Origin: Oscillospiraceae bacterium
GTDB lineage: Bacteria; Bacillota; Clostridia; Oscillospirales; Ruminococcaceae
Assembly: GCA_018110825.1 (NCBI GenBank)
Contig: JAGBCL010000100.1
Span: 1-64,000, forward strand
Direction of reading: 5' to 3'
Length of the DNA stretch: 64,000 bases
The position numbers and the translations under genes were made by a program. A model generated the notes under the pieces. That model was not told the origin of the DNA. It worked only from the letters and a program-made list of their open reading frames with translations, and did not search any database. Below, in pieces: positions 8,388 through 17,590 of this stretch (within the stretch, counting starts at the first letter, position 1; the number at the start of each line of letters is the position of its first letter).

Positions 8388-9311
8388 TTAGCCGTTGCCC
8401 TTAGCCATCTGTGCAACTTCTGCAGCGAAGTCATCGACCTTCTTCTCTACACCTTCGCCTCTTTCAAAACGAACGTATTCAACAACTGCAATCTTGCCGC
8501 CGAGTTCCTTAGCGGAAGCGTCAATATACTGCTGAACAGAAAGCTTGTCATCCTTAACAAATGCCTGTTCGAGGAGACAGTTTTCAGAGTAGTACTTACC
8601 AACCTTACCTTCAACAATCTTAGCTCTAACCTGTTCTGGCTTGCTTGCCATCTTAGGATCTTCAGCCATCTGAGCCATCATGATGCTCTTTTCGTTTTCG
8701 ATAACTTCAGCAGGAACAGCTTCTCTGTTGAGATATGCAGGGTTCATAGCTGCAACCTGGAGTGCACAGTCCTTACCTACTGCAAACGCCTTATCAGCAG
8801 CGAGGTCTGTATCAAGCTTAACCATTACACCGATGCTGCCGCCGCCGTGAACGTAAGGAACAAGAACGCCTTCGAGTCTCTGGAAACGACGGATAACCAT
8901 ATTTTCTCTGATCTTGATGAAGAGATCCTGAAGAGTTTCTTCAACACTCTTGTCACCGCCGCTGATTGTAGCAGCCTTGAGTGCATCGAGGTCAGCAGGG
9001 TTCTTTTCGATTACTGTCTTAGCAACTGCAGCAACAAAAGCCTTGAATTCTTCGTTGTTTGCAGCAAAGTCTGTTTCGATGTTTACTTCTACAACAGCAC
9101 CAACGTTGCCTTCTACTACAGAAGTTACGATACCTTCAGCAGCAACTCTTGCACTCTTCTTAGCCTGTGTAGCAAGACCCTTTTCACGAAGAATCTGTAT
9201 AGCCTTGTCTGTATCGCCATCTGCTTCTTCGAGAGCCTTCTTACAGTCCATCATACCAACGCCGGTAACTTTCATAAGATCTTTAATTTCCTGAACGGAT
9301 GCCTTTGCCAT
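8388..9311 (-). CDS. tsf: Elongation factor Ts
   Basis: A 307-residue EF-Ts, the guanine nucleotide exchange factor that recycles EF-Tu-GDP. The N-terminal UBA-like domain includes VTGVGMMDCKKALEEADGD (family signature TDVGMMxCK, here TGVGM), followed by AIQILREKGLA. The core reads VNIETDFAANNEEF, the classic EF-Ts block, and a dimerisation domain follows. The length is slightly above the 283-293 of E. coli and B. subtilis. An AGGAGG ribosome site precedes the ATG. It follows rpsB in the usual rpsB-tsf operon, separated by a hairpin at 9352-9378. Confidence 0.97.
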   Translation of the reverse strand: MAKASVQEIKDLMKVTGVGMMDCKKALEEADGDTDKAIQILREKGLATQAKKSARVAAEGIVTSVVEGNVGAVVEVNIETDFAANNEEFKAFVAAVAKTVIEKNPADLDALKAATISGGDKSVEETLQDLFIKIRENMVIRRFQRLEGVLVPYVHGGGSIGVMVKLDTDLAADKAFAVGKDCALQVAAMNPAYLNREAVPAEVIENEKSIMMAQMAEDPKMASKPEQVRAKIVEGKVGKYYSENCLLEQAFVKDDKLSVQQYIDASAKELGGKIAVVEYVRFERGEGVEKKVDDFAAEVAQMAKGNG

Positions 9312-9351
9312 TGTAATTCCTCCTAATTTTAGTTCGGTTATATCGAAATTA

Positions 9352-9378
9352 GGGCAGACATATGAACTGTGTCTGCCC
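9352..9378 (-). promoter_or_regulatory. Hairpin between rpsB and tsf
   Basis: A 9-base-pair stem, GGGCAGACA with TGTCTGCCC, and a 9-base loop, in the 83-base rpsB-tsf gap. No T-run follows on the minus strand, so it is more likely a processing or partial attenuation site than a full terminator. Confidence 0.5.
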
Positions 9379-9394
9379 GAATTTTGCGGAATAA

Positions 9395-10129
9395 TTATTC
9401 AGCAGCTTCTTCTGTTGCTTCTTCAGCAGCAGCTTCTGCAGCAGCTTCGCCCTGTCTGCCTTCGATGATAGCGTCAGCCATTGCGCCAGCAATAAGCTTT
9501 ACAGCACGGATAGCGTCATCATTACCAGGAATAACGTAATCAACGTCATCAGGGTCACAGTTTGTATCTACGATTGCAACGATCGGAATACCGAGCTTCT
9601 TAGCTTCAGCAACAGCAATCTTTTCCTTGCGTGGGTCAACGATGAAGAGTGCACCTGGGAGCTTCTTCATTGTCTTGATACCGCCGAGGTACTTTTCGAG
9701 CTTTTCGATTTCGAGCTGGAGCTTAACAACTTCCTTCTTAGGGAGAAGGTTGAATGTGCCGTCTTCTTCCATCTGGTGGAGCTGTTCAAGTCTCTTGATT
9801 CTTCTCTGAATTGTCTTGAAGTTAGTCATCATACCGCCGAGCCATCTTGCGTTTACATAGTGAACGCCTGCACGGATAGCTTCTTCCTTAACGGAATCGC
9901 CAGCCTGCTTCTTTGTACCTACAAAGAGAACAGAGTCGCCGTTTTCAGCAACAGACTTGATGAAGTTATAAGCTTCGTCAAGCTTCTTTACTGTCTTCTG
10001 AAGGTCGATGATGTAGATGCCGTTTCTTTCTGTGAAAATGTATGGTGCCATTTTCGGGTTCCATCTTCTTGTCTGGTGACCAAAGTGTACGCCAGCTTCA
10101 AGAAGCTGCTTCATTGATACTACGCCCAT
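9395..10129 (-). CDS. rpsB: 30S ribosomal protein S2
   Basis: A 244-residue S2, a late-assembling small-subunit protein that helps anchor S1-like factors. Clear family blocks are [51 protein letters not shown] and [20 protein letters not shown] with [19 protein letters not shown]. The C-terminus is a Glu/Ala-rich low-complexity tail, common in this lineage. A TAGGAGG site lies before the ATG. It is transcribed from the promoter at 10245-10273 through a folded leader. Confidence 0.97.
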   Translation of the reverse strand: MGVVSMKQLLEAGVHFGHQTRRWNPKMAPYIFTERNGIYIIDLQKTVKKLDEAYNFIKSVAENGDSVLFVGTKKQAGDSVKEEAIRAGVHYVNARWLGGMMTNFKTIQRRIKRLEQLHQMEEDGTFNLLPKKEVVKLQLEIEKLEKYLGGIKTMKKLPGALFIVDPRKEKIAVAEAKKLGIPIVAIVDTNCDPDDVDYVIPGNDDAIRAVKLIAGAMADAIIEGRQGEAAAEAAAEEATEEAAE

Positions 10130-10166
10130 TTGTAGTTCCTCCTAATAATATGGTTTTTTGATCCTC

Positions 10167-10228
10167 CGCATAGTTTAGCTTAACGGGAGCTTACTTTTGG
10201 GAAAGCACCGTCCGTCAAAAGCTATGCG
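10167..10228 (-). promoter_or_regulatory. Structured 5' leader of rpsB
   Basis: The leader between promoter and rpsB folds into a long stem: CGCATAG (10167-10173) pairs with CTATGCG (10222-10228), and an inner ACGG/CCGT helix continues it. S2 often represses its own operon, so an autoregulatory RNA is plausible. I cannot match it to a named class. Confidence 0.45.
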
Positions 10229-10244
10229 TGCGAATTGCTTTAAT

Positions 10245-10273
10245 ATTATATCATATCTCAAATCAAATTGCAA
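10245..10273 (-). promoter_or_regulatory. Predicted promoter of rpsB-tsf
   Basis: On the minus strand TTGCAA (10268-10273) and TATAAT (10245-10250) are 17 bases apart, giving a leader of about 110 bases before rpsB. Confidence 0.65.
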
Positions 10274-10300
10274 GCTTTTTTTATTGTTATAATCAAACAA

Positions 10301-10576
10301 TTATGCGTTCAAATTATATTTTCTTTTTGTTAATTTTGTATCATCAGCCGAAATCAGAATCGTATCGACACCAACAACTTCTATCTCGTCACAAGTTATT
10401 ATTAAATCCTCTTCCCTGCCGAGAAAGCCCCAAAAACGTGTTCTGCCGTATACTATAAATGATTTAATCGCAGCTGTCTCGGTTTCGAATTCAATATCGT
10501 CCACATAGCCAAGACGTGCACCACTTTTAATATTTATTACTTCTTTGTTACGTATTTCAGACAATGTACACCTCAA
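10301..10576 (-). CDS. YlmC/YmxH family PRC-barrel protein
   Basis: A 91-residue single PRC-barrel domain. The core ExRNKEVINIKSGARLGYVDDIEF, the FIVYGRTRFWGFLGREEDLII block and the EVVGVDTILI ending are characteristic of YlmC/YmxH, a family found in spore formers and linked to sporulation, with unknown molecular role. The start is a TTG at 10576 preceded by GGAGGG with six bases spacing; family members also begin a few residues before the LR.KEVIN block. It follows mreB across a hairpin whose 3' arm contains this ribosome site. Confidence 0.85.
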   Translation of the reverse strand: MRCTLSEIRNKEVINIKSGARLGYVDDIEFETETAAIKSFIVYGRTRFWGFLGREEDLIITCDEIEVVGVDTILISADDTKLTKRKYNLNA

Positions 10577-10577
10577 A

Positions 10578-10616
10578 AAAATCCCTCCGCAAAGCTTTTT
10601 TACAGACTATGCGGAG
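10578..10616 (-). terminator. Terminator-like hairpin between mreB and ymxH
   Basis: On the minus strand CTCCGCA (10610-10616) pairs with TGCGGAG (10585-10591), followed by GGA and seven T. The downstream arm and the T-run overlap the ribosome site and TTG start of ymxH, so the element could both attenuate transcription and mask translation. Confidence 0.6.
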
Positions 10617-10632
10617 AGATACTTGTACTATA

Positions 10633-11634
10633 CTAAATCATAGAAACCTGTTCAAAGCCATCAAGAAGCTTACCAAGGTTTTTGAATGCGAATCTTGTTC
10701 CCTTTGCTACACACGAAAGAGGGTCATCAGCTATATGACACGGAACACCTATCTGCGATGACATAAGCTTGTCAAGTCCATATAGCAGTGCACCGCCGCC
10801 TGTAAGATAAATGCCGTTCTGATATATATCTCCGACCAGTTCCGGCGGAGTTTTCTCAAAGACGTTTTTAACAGCATTAATCATCTCATTTATATTATCA
10901 ATAATTGCTTCATAAATATCATAATCAGAGAGTTCAATCTGTTCGGGCAAGCCTCTTACCAGATGTCTTCCTTTAACTACGATTTTTCTGCTTCCGTCAG
11001 GAGAATATATATTCGCTGCAGCGATTTTTGCATTTTCAGCCATTTTTTCTCCGATAAGAATTCTGTATCTGTTCGAAACATATCTTACGATTGCTTTGTC
11101 AAGCTTATTACCTGCCATTTTAACAGAAGATTTGGTTACCACACCATTAAGAGAGACAACTGCAATATCAGTTGTTCCTCCTCCGATATCCACAACCATA
11201 TTTCCATCGGGACGCGAAATATCGACGCCTGCACCCATTATTGCCGCGACTGGTTCGTCAATCAGATATACTTGTCTTGCACCTGCACTTTTTGCCGCTT
11301 CTATCACAGCACGACTTTCCACGTCTGTTACTGACGATGGCACACACATTACTATATTGGGCATGAACAGCTGTTTTCCCGTAACTTTTTCAATAAATGC
11401 CATAATCATCATTTTGGTCATCTTATGATCAGAAATTACTCCATCGCTAAGCGGCCGCACAACTGTAATATGCTCGGGGGTTCTTCCCACCATTCTATAT
11501 GCCTCATCACCTACAGCTATTACCTCATTGAGTCTTTTATTAAAAGCCACTACTGACGGCTCATTAAGCACAACGCCTTTATTACCCATAGAAATCATTA
11601 CATTAGCAGTACCAAGGTCAATTCCTATATCCAT
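10633..11634 (-). CDS. mreB: MreB-family rod-shape actin homologue
   Basis: A 333-residue bacterial actin. MDIGIDLGTANV is phosphate loop 1, VVDIGGGTTDIAVVSL phosphate loop 2, LIDEPVAAIMGAGVDI and NGIYLTGGGALLYGLDK the connect and adenosine motifs. MreB filaments under the membrane guide cell-wall synthesis. It could be MreB, Mbl or MreBH; no mreCD follows, which favours an Mbl/MreBH-type paralogue. The frame is open to a TTG at 11640, right after the comF stop, but the ATG at 11634 is better spaced from the AAGGG in the end of comF. Confidence 0.9.
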   Translation of the reverse strand: MDIGIDLGTANVMISMGNKGVVLNEPSVVAFNKRLNEVIAVGDEAYRMVGRTPEHITVVRPLSDGVISDHKMTKMMIMAFIEKVTGKQLFMPNIVMCVPSSVTDVESRAVIEAAKSAGARQVYLIDEPVAAIMGAGVDISRPDGNMVVDIGGGTTDIAVVSLNGVVTKSSVKMAGNKLDKAIVRYVSNRYRILIGEKMAENAKIAAANIYSPDGSRKIVVKGRHLVRGLPEQIELSDYDIYEAIIDNINEMINAVKNVFEKTPPELVGDIYQNGIYLTGGGALLYGLDKLMSSQIGVPCHIADDPLSCVAKGTRFAFKNLGKLLDGFEQVSMI

Positions 11635-11640
11635 TAACAA

Positions 11641-12345
11641 TCACCCTTCTCTCTGTGATTTATAAAGTTTTGTTACTGCGCAAACACAAACAATAACTTT
11701 CTTTGCACCCATTTCTTTCAGCAATTCGGCACAACGGTTAATCGTCGCCCCCGTTGTCATTACATCATCACAAAGTATTATTGTTTTGCCGCTTAAATCT
11801 GTATCACTTCCGTAAAACAGACTCTTAACACGCTCTTTTCTTTCTTCTTCCGAAAAATGATGCTGTTCTTCTTTGGTGTCTATTTTATAAAGAATATTTT
11901 TGCCAACAGCAGTGTCAAGGCGTTCACCTATACACTTTGCAAGTATTTCCGCCTGATTATGTCCCCTGTTTCTTTTCTTGCGTTTTCCCATGGGAACACC
12001 GACAACAAGATCCGCTTTTTCTAAGTACTTACCTACAATTTCAGAAGTATACTCTGCAAGATTCGACATTCCTGTACGCTTGAAATCATAAACTGCATTA
12101 CTTACCTTTTCATCGTCAAAAAATAAAGCTGCAAAAGCATTATCGTAGCAGTTATCATCATTACATGAACAATTATAATTGCCGCACTTATGACAAATCT
12201 GCTCACAAGCAATATCCAGACCATGTTCACAATCTTCGCAAACTGACTTATCCCATCTGATTATTTCATTACAGAACGGGCATCTGTTAGGAAACAGTAT
12301 GTCAAGTATCCATACTTTACAGCTTTTCAAGAATGTTTTCGGCAT
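11641..12345 (-). CDS. comF: ComF-family phosphoribosyltransferase-like protein
   Basis: A 234-residue ComF homologue, needed for single-strand DNA uptake in competent bacteria and also common in non-competent ones. An N-terminal cysteine cluster (FPNRCPFC, CEDC, CHKCGNYNCSC) binds zinc. The C-terminal phosphoribosyltransferase domain carries VGVPMGKRKKRNRGHNQAE and the PRPP loop ILCDDVMTTGATI. The start at 12345 has a GGAG site seven bases before it and overlaps the recD2 end by 29 bases, indicating coupled translation. Confidence 0.9.
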   Translation of the reverse strand: MPKTFLKSCKVWILDILFPNRCPFCNEIIRWDKSVCEDCEHGLDIACEQICHKCGNYNCSCNDDNCYDNAFAALFFDDEKVSNAVYDFKRTGMSNLAEYTSEIVGKYLEKADLVVGVPMGKRKKRNRGHNQAEILAKCIGERLDTAVGKNILYKIDTKEEQHHFSEEERKERVKSLFYGSDTDLSGKTIILCDDVMTTGATINRCAELLKEMGAKKVIVCVCAVTKLYKSQREG

Positions 12346-14548
12346 TATCAAGCTCCTTTTCAAGCATATCCTTCAGACAACTGTAACGCAGAGTACGGCG
12401 GTTGTTATTGACCATTGATTCTACTACACGCATTGAACCGACTATAATAAGCATTTTCTTCGCTCTTGTTACAGCTGTATAGAGAAGATTTCTGTAATAC
12501 AACTTTTCAAAGCCTCCAAGAAGCGGAAGAATTACTGCATTGAACTCGCTGCCCTGACTTTTATGGACAGATATTGCATAAGCAAGTTCAAGCTGGTCAA
12601 GCATTTCGTAGGAATACTCGGCAATGCGTCCATCAAAATCAATAAGCACCTTGCTTTCTGATTTTACTACCTTTATGATTATGCCGATATCGCCGTTAAA
12701 AATACCTGTTCCCTTTTCTATCCCCTTTGTCCAGACTATATCATAATTATTTTTAACCTGCATAACTTTATCATCAACACGGAAATTATAAAGGATACCT
12801 TTAAGCTCTTTTTTTTCCTTACACGGAGGATTTATTGCAAGCTGGAGAACCTTATTCATTTCAACAACACCAAGACCGCCCTTTCTTGACGGGCAAAGCA
12901 CCTGAATATCCTCCGTTGGTGAAAGCTTGTACGCATTGGGCAGACGGTTTGTTACAAGGTCAACAACAGTATCTGACGCTGTTTCATAATCAAGCCTTTG
13001 CATAAAGAAAAAATCATTATCTGTTTTTGACAAATCAGGCTGTTCACCGTTTACGATTTTATGGGCGTTTGTTATGATACAGCTTTCCTGAGCTTGTCTG
13101 AAAATTTCGGTAAGCTTGACAAGAGGAAGTCGTCCACAATCAACCATATCCTTGAGAATATTTCCTGCGCCAACTGAGGGAAGCTGGTCGCTATCCCCAA
13201 CCATTATAAGACGACAGGACAATTTCAAAGCACGCAGAAGTGCTTCAAACAGAAGCGTGTCAACCATTGACATTTCATCTATAATCATTACGTCACATGC
13301 AATTGGGTTGCTGTCATTATGCTTGAAATGGGTTTTGCCACTGTTGTCAAAAGCTACCTCAAGCATACGATGAATTGTTTTTGCATCGTAACCAGTCAGG
13401 TCGGAAATTCGCTTTGCAGCTTTTCCAGTTGGTGCAGCAATCATTACTTTCATTCCACGCTGTTCATAGAGAGAAATTATGGCCTTGAGGGTTGTGGTTT
13501 TACCCGTACCCGGTCCGCCCGTCAGAATCATAAAGCCTTGTGACAAGGCAAGTGAAATAGCTTTACGCTGTTGGTCGGCATAGGTAATAATTTTTGTTTT
13601 TTCTTCTATATCAATAAGCTTGGTGTAGTCAACCTTTGTATCTTTCAGACAGCTGCTCATTACTGCAAGTCTGCCTGTTATATATTGTTCAGCTGTATAA
13701 TAATCGTTCAGATAAACGAACTTACGGTTCTCTTTTTCATATATGACAAGGTTATCATCTTTACACTCGTTCCCGAGACATTCATCAAACAAATGCTCTT
13801 CAATCTCAAGAAGCTTGACTGCCGTATTTTTCAATCTATCATACGGAAGACAAGTATGTCCTGAGTATGTATTATTGACAAGGATATGGGTTATTCCAGC
13901 TTTGATGCGTCCCTCATTATTCATAGGGTAACCAATTTTCACTGCCATTGTTTCGGCTTTATCGAACTCCAGTTCAATGCCGTTACCGCAAAGCATGTAT
14001 GGGTTTTCCTTGATAATTTCAACAGCATACTGCCCCCACTTTTTCCATGCGCTTACAGCGGCTGAGGGTGGGATATTGTACTGGGAAAGAAAAATCATAA
14101 GGGCACGTATTCCGAAGATACGTTTAAACTCCATTGATATTTCTTCAACTTTATTAGCTGTAATGCCATTAACCTTTACAAGTAACTCAGGCTCATTTTC
14201 TATTATTTCTAGGGTTTTATCGCCAAACTCGTCTACCAGGCGCTTAGCAAGGGTTTTGCCGATGCCTTTAAGTACACCCGACGAGAGATATTTCAGAATT
14301 GCATTTGTTGTAGCAGGCATTTTACGCTGGCAATAATGGGCTTTGAACTGCATACCGAACTTTGCGTGTTTGACGTACTCGCCTGTTACGATAAGCTCCT
14401 CGCCTTCCTCGATATTACCAAGTTCTCCGACTACTGTAACGTAGTCACCCTTTACATCCAAATCAAGGACAATATAGCCGTTATTGGGGTTGGTGAACAT
14501 TACGGACTCGACAACACCCTCAAGTTCCGTTAAGTTGTTTTCATCCAT
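12317..14548 (-). CDS. recD2: RecD2-type ATP-dependent DNA helicase
   Basis: A 743-residue superfamily 1B 5'-3' helicase. The order is an N-terminal OB-like domain (GVVESVMFTNPNNGYIVL), helix-hairpin-helix motifs (LKGIGKTLAKRLVDEFG, VNGITANKVEEI), Walker A GGPGTGKTTT, Walker B IIDEMSMVD, and the C-terminal motif VHKSQGSEF with YTAVTRAKK. RecD2 works without RecBC, mainly in repair and at stalled forks. The ATG at 14548 is chosen because homology begins there; an upstream extension to 14596 adds unrelated residues. It is co-directional with comF and mreB. Confidence 0.93.
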   Translation of the reverse strand: MDENNLTELEGVVESVMFTNPNNGYIVLDLDVKGDYVTVVGELGNIEEGEELIVTGEYVKHAKFGMQFKAHYCQRKMPATTNAILKYLSSGVLKGIGKTLAKRLVDEFGDKTLEIIENEPELLVKVNGITANKVEEISMEFKRIFGIRALMIFLSQYNIPPSAAVSAWKKWGQYAVEIIKENPYMLCGNGIELEFDKAETMAVKIGYPMNNEGRIKAGITHILVNNTYSGHTCLPYDRLKNTAVKLLEIEEHLFDECLGNECKDDNLVIYEKENRKFVYLNDYYTAEQYITGRLAVMSSCLKDTKVDYTKLIDIEEKTKIITYADQQRKAISLALSQGFMILTGGPGTGKTTTLKAIISLYEQRGMKVMIAAPTGKAAKRISDLTGYDAKTIHRMLEVAFDNSGKTHFKHNDSNPIACDVMIIDEMSMVDTLLFEALLRALKLSCRLIMVGDSDQLPSVGAGNILKDMVDCGRLPLVKLTEIFRQAQESCIITNAHKIVNGEQPDLSKTDNDFFFMQRLDYETASDTVVDLVTNRLPNAYKLSPTEDIQVLCPSRKGGLGVVEMNKVLQLAINPPCKEKKELKGILYNFRVDDKVMQVKNNYDIVWTKGIEKGTGIFNGDIGIIIKVVKSESKVLIDFDGRIAEYSYEMLDQLELAYAISVHKSQGSEFNAVILPLLGGFEKLYYRNLLYTAVTRAKKMLIIVGSMRVVESMVNNNRRTLRYSCLKDMLEKELDNAENILEKL

Positions 14549-14582
14549 ATTATTCCACCGCCCAACTATCAAAAATACATTT

Positions 14583-14927
14583 TCAGTATAGCACACTTTC
14601 AGCTATATTGCAAACATTTTCTGAACTTTTTTCGCAATTTATTATAGTATAATTACAGGAATGTTCCATCAGCTTTTCAAAGATACGGATTTTCTCGCTG
14701 TCGGCATTAAAATTTATCAGCAGAACGGTTGCTTCGGGGTACTCGTCAGCAAGCTTATAGACAAGGGTTCTCACGATAAGTTCGATATCCTCAGTTTCGT
14801 TGGTAACAGGAACAAGCAGCTTACAGCTGCTTTTATATGTATGGCAAGATTTTATAATGATTACTCCATTGATGAGAATTACTGCGACGGAGATTGCAAA
14901 CAGTGCGATAAGTCGGATTTCAAGCAT
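14583..14927 (-). CDS. Small membrane-anchored hypothetical protein
   Basis: 114 residues with one N-terminal hydrophobic helix (IALFAISVAVILINGVIII) and then a soluble domain of about 85 residues with alternating strands and helices (CKLLVPVTNE, ATVLLINFNADSEKI). An AAGGAGTG site lies eight bases before the ATG. It ends 34 bases before recD2 and probably shares its transcript. I do not recognise the family. The predicted alpha/beta pattern resembles part of a glycosyltransferase- or thioredoxin-like fold, but no catalytic motif is visible. Confidence 0.65.
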   Translation of the reverse strand: MLEIRLIALFAISVAVILINGVIIIKSCHTYKSSCKLLVPVTNETEDIELIVRTLVYKLADEYPEATVLLINFNADSEKIRIFEKLMEHSCNYTIINCEKSSENVCNIAESVLY

Positions 14928-14975
14928 AAAGACACTCCTTTCAATTTATTTTATGAAAGGAGTGGGAAAATGTGA

Positions 14976-15003
14976 AAGCGGATAGAATAAAATCTATCCG
15001 CTT
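14976..15003 (-). terminator. Intrinsic terminator after pnp
   Basis: An 11-base-pair stem, AAGCGGATAGA with TCTATCCGCTT, and a 6-base loop, nine bases after the pnp stop. The minus-strand tail TTCACATTTT is only moderately T-rich. Confidence 0.7.
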
Positions 15004-15011
15004 CATTGAAA

Positions 15012-17123
15012 TTAGCTATTTTTCTTTGCTTCGATGTCTGCGAGGGCATCCTTTCTGGAGAGATTAATTCTGCCCTGACTGTCGATTTCCATTACCTTAA
15101 CAACGATTTCGTCGCCGATGGAAACAACATCTTCTACCTTTTCTACTCTCTGCTTGTCGAGCTTGGAAACGTGAACAAGACCGTCCTTACCTGGAGCAAT
15201 TTCTACAAATGCGCCGAAGTTCATAATACGAACTACCTTGCCCTTATAGATTGCACCGATTTCAGGGTCGTTTGCAATTGTTTCAACAATCTGGAGAGCC
15301 TTCTTTGTATTGTCCATATCGATACCAGAGATAAATACGTTACCTTCGTCGTTGATATCAATCTTAACGTTGCAGTCTGCGGAAATCTTCTGGATTACCT
15401 TACCGCCCTGGCCGATAACTTCTCTGATCTTATCAACAGGAATCTTTGTCTGGAGCATCTTTGGTGCGTACTTGCCAACCTCTGCTCTTGGTGCAGGAAT
15501 TGCCTTGAGCATAATTTCATCAAGGATGTAAAGTCTTGCCTTATGTGTCTTTGCAAAAGCTTCCTTGATGATTTCAGGTGTAAGACCGTCAACCTTGATA
15601 TCTACCTGGATAGCTGTGATACCCTTATGTGTACCGCCAACCTTGAAGTCCATATCGCCGAAGAAGTCTTCGAGACCCTGGATATCAACCATTGTCATAA
15701 AGCTTCCATCATCTCTTGTGATAAGGCCGCAGGAAATACCTGCAACAGGTGCCTTAATCGGAACACCTGCGTCCATAAGTGCGAGTGTGGAGCCACAGAT
15801 GGAGCCCTGAGATGTGGAGCCGTTGGAAGAAAGAACTTCGGAAACGAGTCTGAGTGCATATGGGAATTCTTCAACGGAAGGAATTACAGGTTCGAGTGCT
15901 CTTTCAGCAAGTGCACCATGACCGATTTCACGACGTCCAGGTCCTCTGCTTGGCTTTGTTTCACCAACGGAGTAGGATGGGAAGTTGTAGTGGTGCATAT
16001 ATCTCTTTGTATCTTCCTCATCGAGACCGTCAATTCTCTGGGAGTCGCTTACAGGACCGAGAGTTGCGATTGTAAGTACCTGTGTCTGACCTCTTGTGAA
16101 GAGACCTGAGCCGTGTACTCTTGGAAGCACGCCTACTTCAGCAGCGAGAGGACGGATTTCGTCGATACCTCTGCCGTCAACACGCTTACCCTCATAGAGC
16201 CAGTTTCTTACAATCTTCTTCTGGAGCTTATAGATACATTCGTCAATCATAGCAATCTTTTCAGGATACTGCTCGTCGAATGTTGCGTGAACTTCGTCCT
16301 TGATTGGGTTGAGTCTTTCTTCACGGATGTTCTTGTCATTTGTATCGAGAGCAACCTTAACCTTTTCGCCAACGAGTGCTTCGATAGCGTCGAACATATC
16401 GTGGTCAACTTCCTGGGATTCGAATTCGAACTTCTTCTTGCCGATTTCCTTCTGGATATCGGAGATGAATGTTACAATCTTCTTGATTTCCTCGTGACCC
16501 TTGAGGATTGCTTCGAGCATTGTATCGTCATCAACTTCGTTTGCACCAGCTTCGATCATTACGATCTTTTCCATTGTACCTGCAACTGTGAGGTTGAGGT
16601 CTGTCTTTTCACGCTGTGCAAGTGTTGGGTTGAGTACGATTTCGCCGTCAACAAGACCAACGCTGATACCACCGATTGGGCCGTTCCATGGAATATCAGA
16701 GATGGAAATTGCGATGGAAGTTGCAATCATACCACAGATTTCAGGGGAATTATCAGGGTCAACTGCGAGAACTGTCATTACAACAGAAACGTCATTTCTC
16801 ATATCCTTTGGGAAGAGAGGACGGATCGGTCTATCAACAACACGGGAAGTAAGGATAGCCTTTTCGCTTGGCTTACCTTCTCTCTTCATGAAAGAGCCAG
16901 GGATACGTCCTACTGCGTAGAGTCTTTCTTCATAGTCAACGGAAAGTGGGAAGAAGTCGATTCCCTCTCTTGGCTTAACACTTGCTGTTACGTTTGCCAT
17001 AACAACTGTTTCGCCGTACTTAACCCAACAGGAACCGTTGGAGAGTTCGCAGGTCTTGCCTGTTTCTACAGTAAGCTCTCTGCCTGCATAGGTTGTTTTA
17101 AAAATTCTGTGGTTTTCAAACAT
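15012..17123 (-). CDS. pnp: Polynucleotide phosphorylase
   Basis: A 703-residue PNPase, the phosphorolytic 3'-5' exoribonuclease of RNA turnover. Two RNase PH domains surround an alpha-helical domain: the first holds GSCWVKYGETVV and FFPLSVDYEERLYAVGRIPG, the second RTHGSGLFTRGQTQ-like VHGSGLFTRGQTQVL, GPGRREIGHGALAERAL and SNGSTSQGSICGS. The C-terminal KH domain (IREVIGQGGKVIQKI) and S1 domain (GKVVRIMNFGAFVEIAPGKDGLVH) bind RNA. Length is normal. It follows rpsO in the conserved rpsO-pnp order. Confidence 0.98.
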   Translation of the reverse strand: MFENHRIFKTTYAGRELTVETGKTCELSNGSCWVKYGETVVMANVTASVKPREGIDFFPLSVDYEERLYAVGRIPGSFMKREGKPSEKAILTSRVVDRPIRPLFPKDMRNDVSVVMTVLAVDPDNSPEICGMIATSIAISISDIPWNGPIGGISVGLVDGEIVLNPTLAQREKTDLNLTVAGTMEKIVMIEAGANEVDDDTMLEAILKGHEEIKKIVTFISDIQKEIGKKKFEFESQEVDHDMFDAIEALVGEKVKVALDTNDKNIREERLNPIKDEVHATFDEQYPEKIAMIDECIYKLQKKIVRNWLYEGKRVDGRGIDEIRPLAAEVGVLPRVHGSGLFTRGQTQVLTIATLGPVSDSQRIDGLDEEDTKRYMHHYNFPSYSVGETKPSRGPGRREIGHGALAERALEPVIPSVEEFPYALRLVSEVLSSNGSTSQGSICGSTLALMDAGVPIKAPVAGISCGLITRDDGSFMTMVDIQGLEDFFGDMDFKVGGTHKGITAIQVDIKVDGLTPEIIKEAFAKTHKARLYILDEIMLKAIPAPRAEVGKYAPKMLQTKIPVDKIREVIGQGGKVIQKISADCNVKIDINDEGNVFISGIDMDNTKKALQIVETIANDPEIGAIYKGKVVRIMNFGAFVEIAPGKDGLVHVSKLDKQRVEKVEDVVSIGDEIVVKVMEIDSQGRINLSRKDALADIEAKKNS

Positions 17124-17230
17124 TTTAACTGCCTCCTTAATATTTTTTCAGGTCGCAGTTTTAGCAATAAATCCTGTCCATTTTTCCAAATAAGACACGA
17201 TTTAATGCTAAACAACTGCTCCCTACAATT

Positions 17231-17286
17231 TGCCTTTTTAACGTATTAAAGGCAGGGTAAAGGCTTACGCCTTTACTTACTGCCCT
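17231..17286 (-). promoter_or_regulatory. Tandem hairpins between rpsO and pnp
   Basis: Two stems lie in the rpsO-pnp gap: TGCCTTT/AAAGGCA (17231-17254) and GTAAAGGC/GCCTTTAC with loop TTAC (17257-17276). An outer GGCA/TGCC pairing can extend the second. A processing and autoregulation hairpin is known at this place in E. coli. A similar role here is inferred from position only. Confidence 0.5.
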
Positions 17287-17296
17287 CAAAACATTA

Positions 17297-17563
17297 TTAC
17301 TTACGAAGACCGAGCTTTTCTACGATTGCACGATATCTGTTGATATCCTTCTTAGCAAGGTAGTTGAGGAGGTTACGTCTGTGACCTACCATCTTGAGAA
17401 GACCTCTTCTGGAGTGGTGGTCCTTCTTGTGAACCTTCAGGTGTTCAGTAAGGTCGTTGATTCTCTTTGTGAGAATAGCAATCTGTACTTCAGGTGAACC
17501 TGTGTCGTTTTCGCTTGTCTTGTTTGCAGCGATAATCGCTGTCTTTTCTTCTTTCAGCATCAT
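17297..17563 (-). CDS. rpsO: 30S ribosomal protein S15
   Basis: An 88-residue S15, an early 16S rRNA binding protein. It has [50 protein letters not shown], the near-invariant family core, read here in blocks. Of three nearby starts, the ATG at 17563 lies eight bases after AGAGGTG, while the TTG at 17569 is only two or three bases from it. It is transcribed with pnp and preceded by a folded leader. Confidence 0.97.
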   Translation of the reverse strand: MMLKEEKTAIIAANKTSENDTGSPEVQIAILTKRINDLTEHLKVHKKDHHSRRGLLKMVGHRRNLLNYLAKKDINRYRAIVEKLGLRK

Positions 17564-17590
17564 AGCCAAAACACCTCTTTCTTAATATTA

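Noticed and set aside
8349..9326. 325-codon plus-strand frame opposite tsf
   Set aside because: Antisense of a clear EF-Ts gene and running into its terminator; Cys/Asn/Phe-rich with no known motif.
15006..17249. Two long open frames on the plus strand opposite pnp (367 and 378 codons)
   Set aside because: They lie wholly antisense to a perfect pnp, have Cys/Asn-rich low-quality protein sequence and no ribosome site. They arise from biased codon use in pnp.
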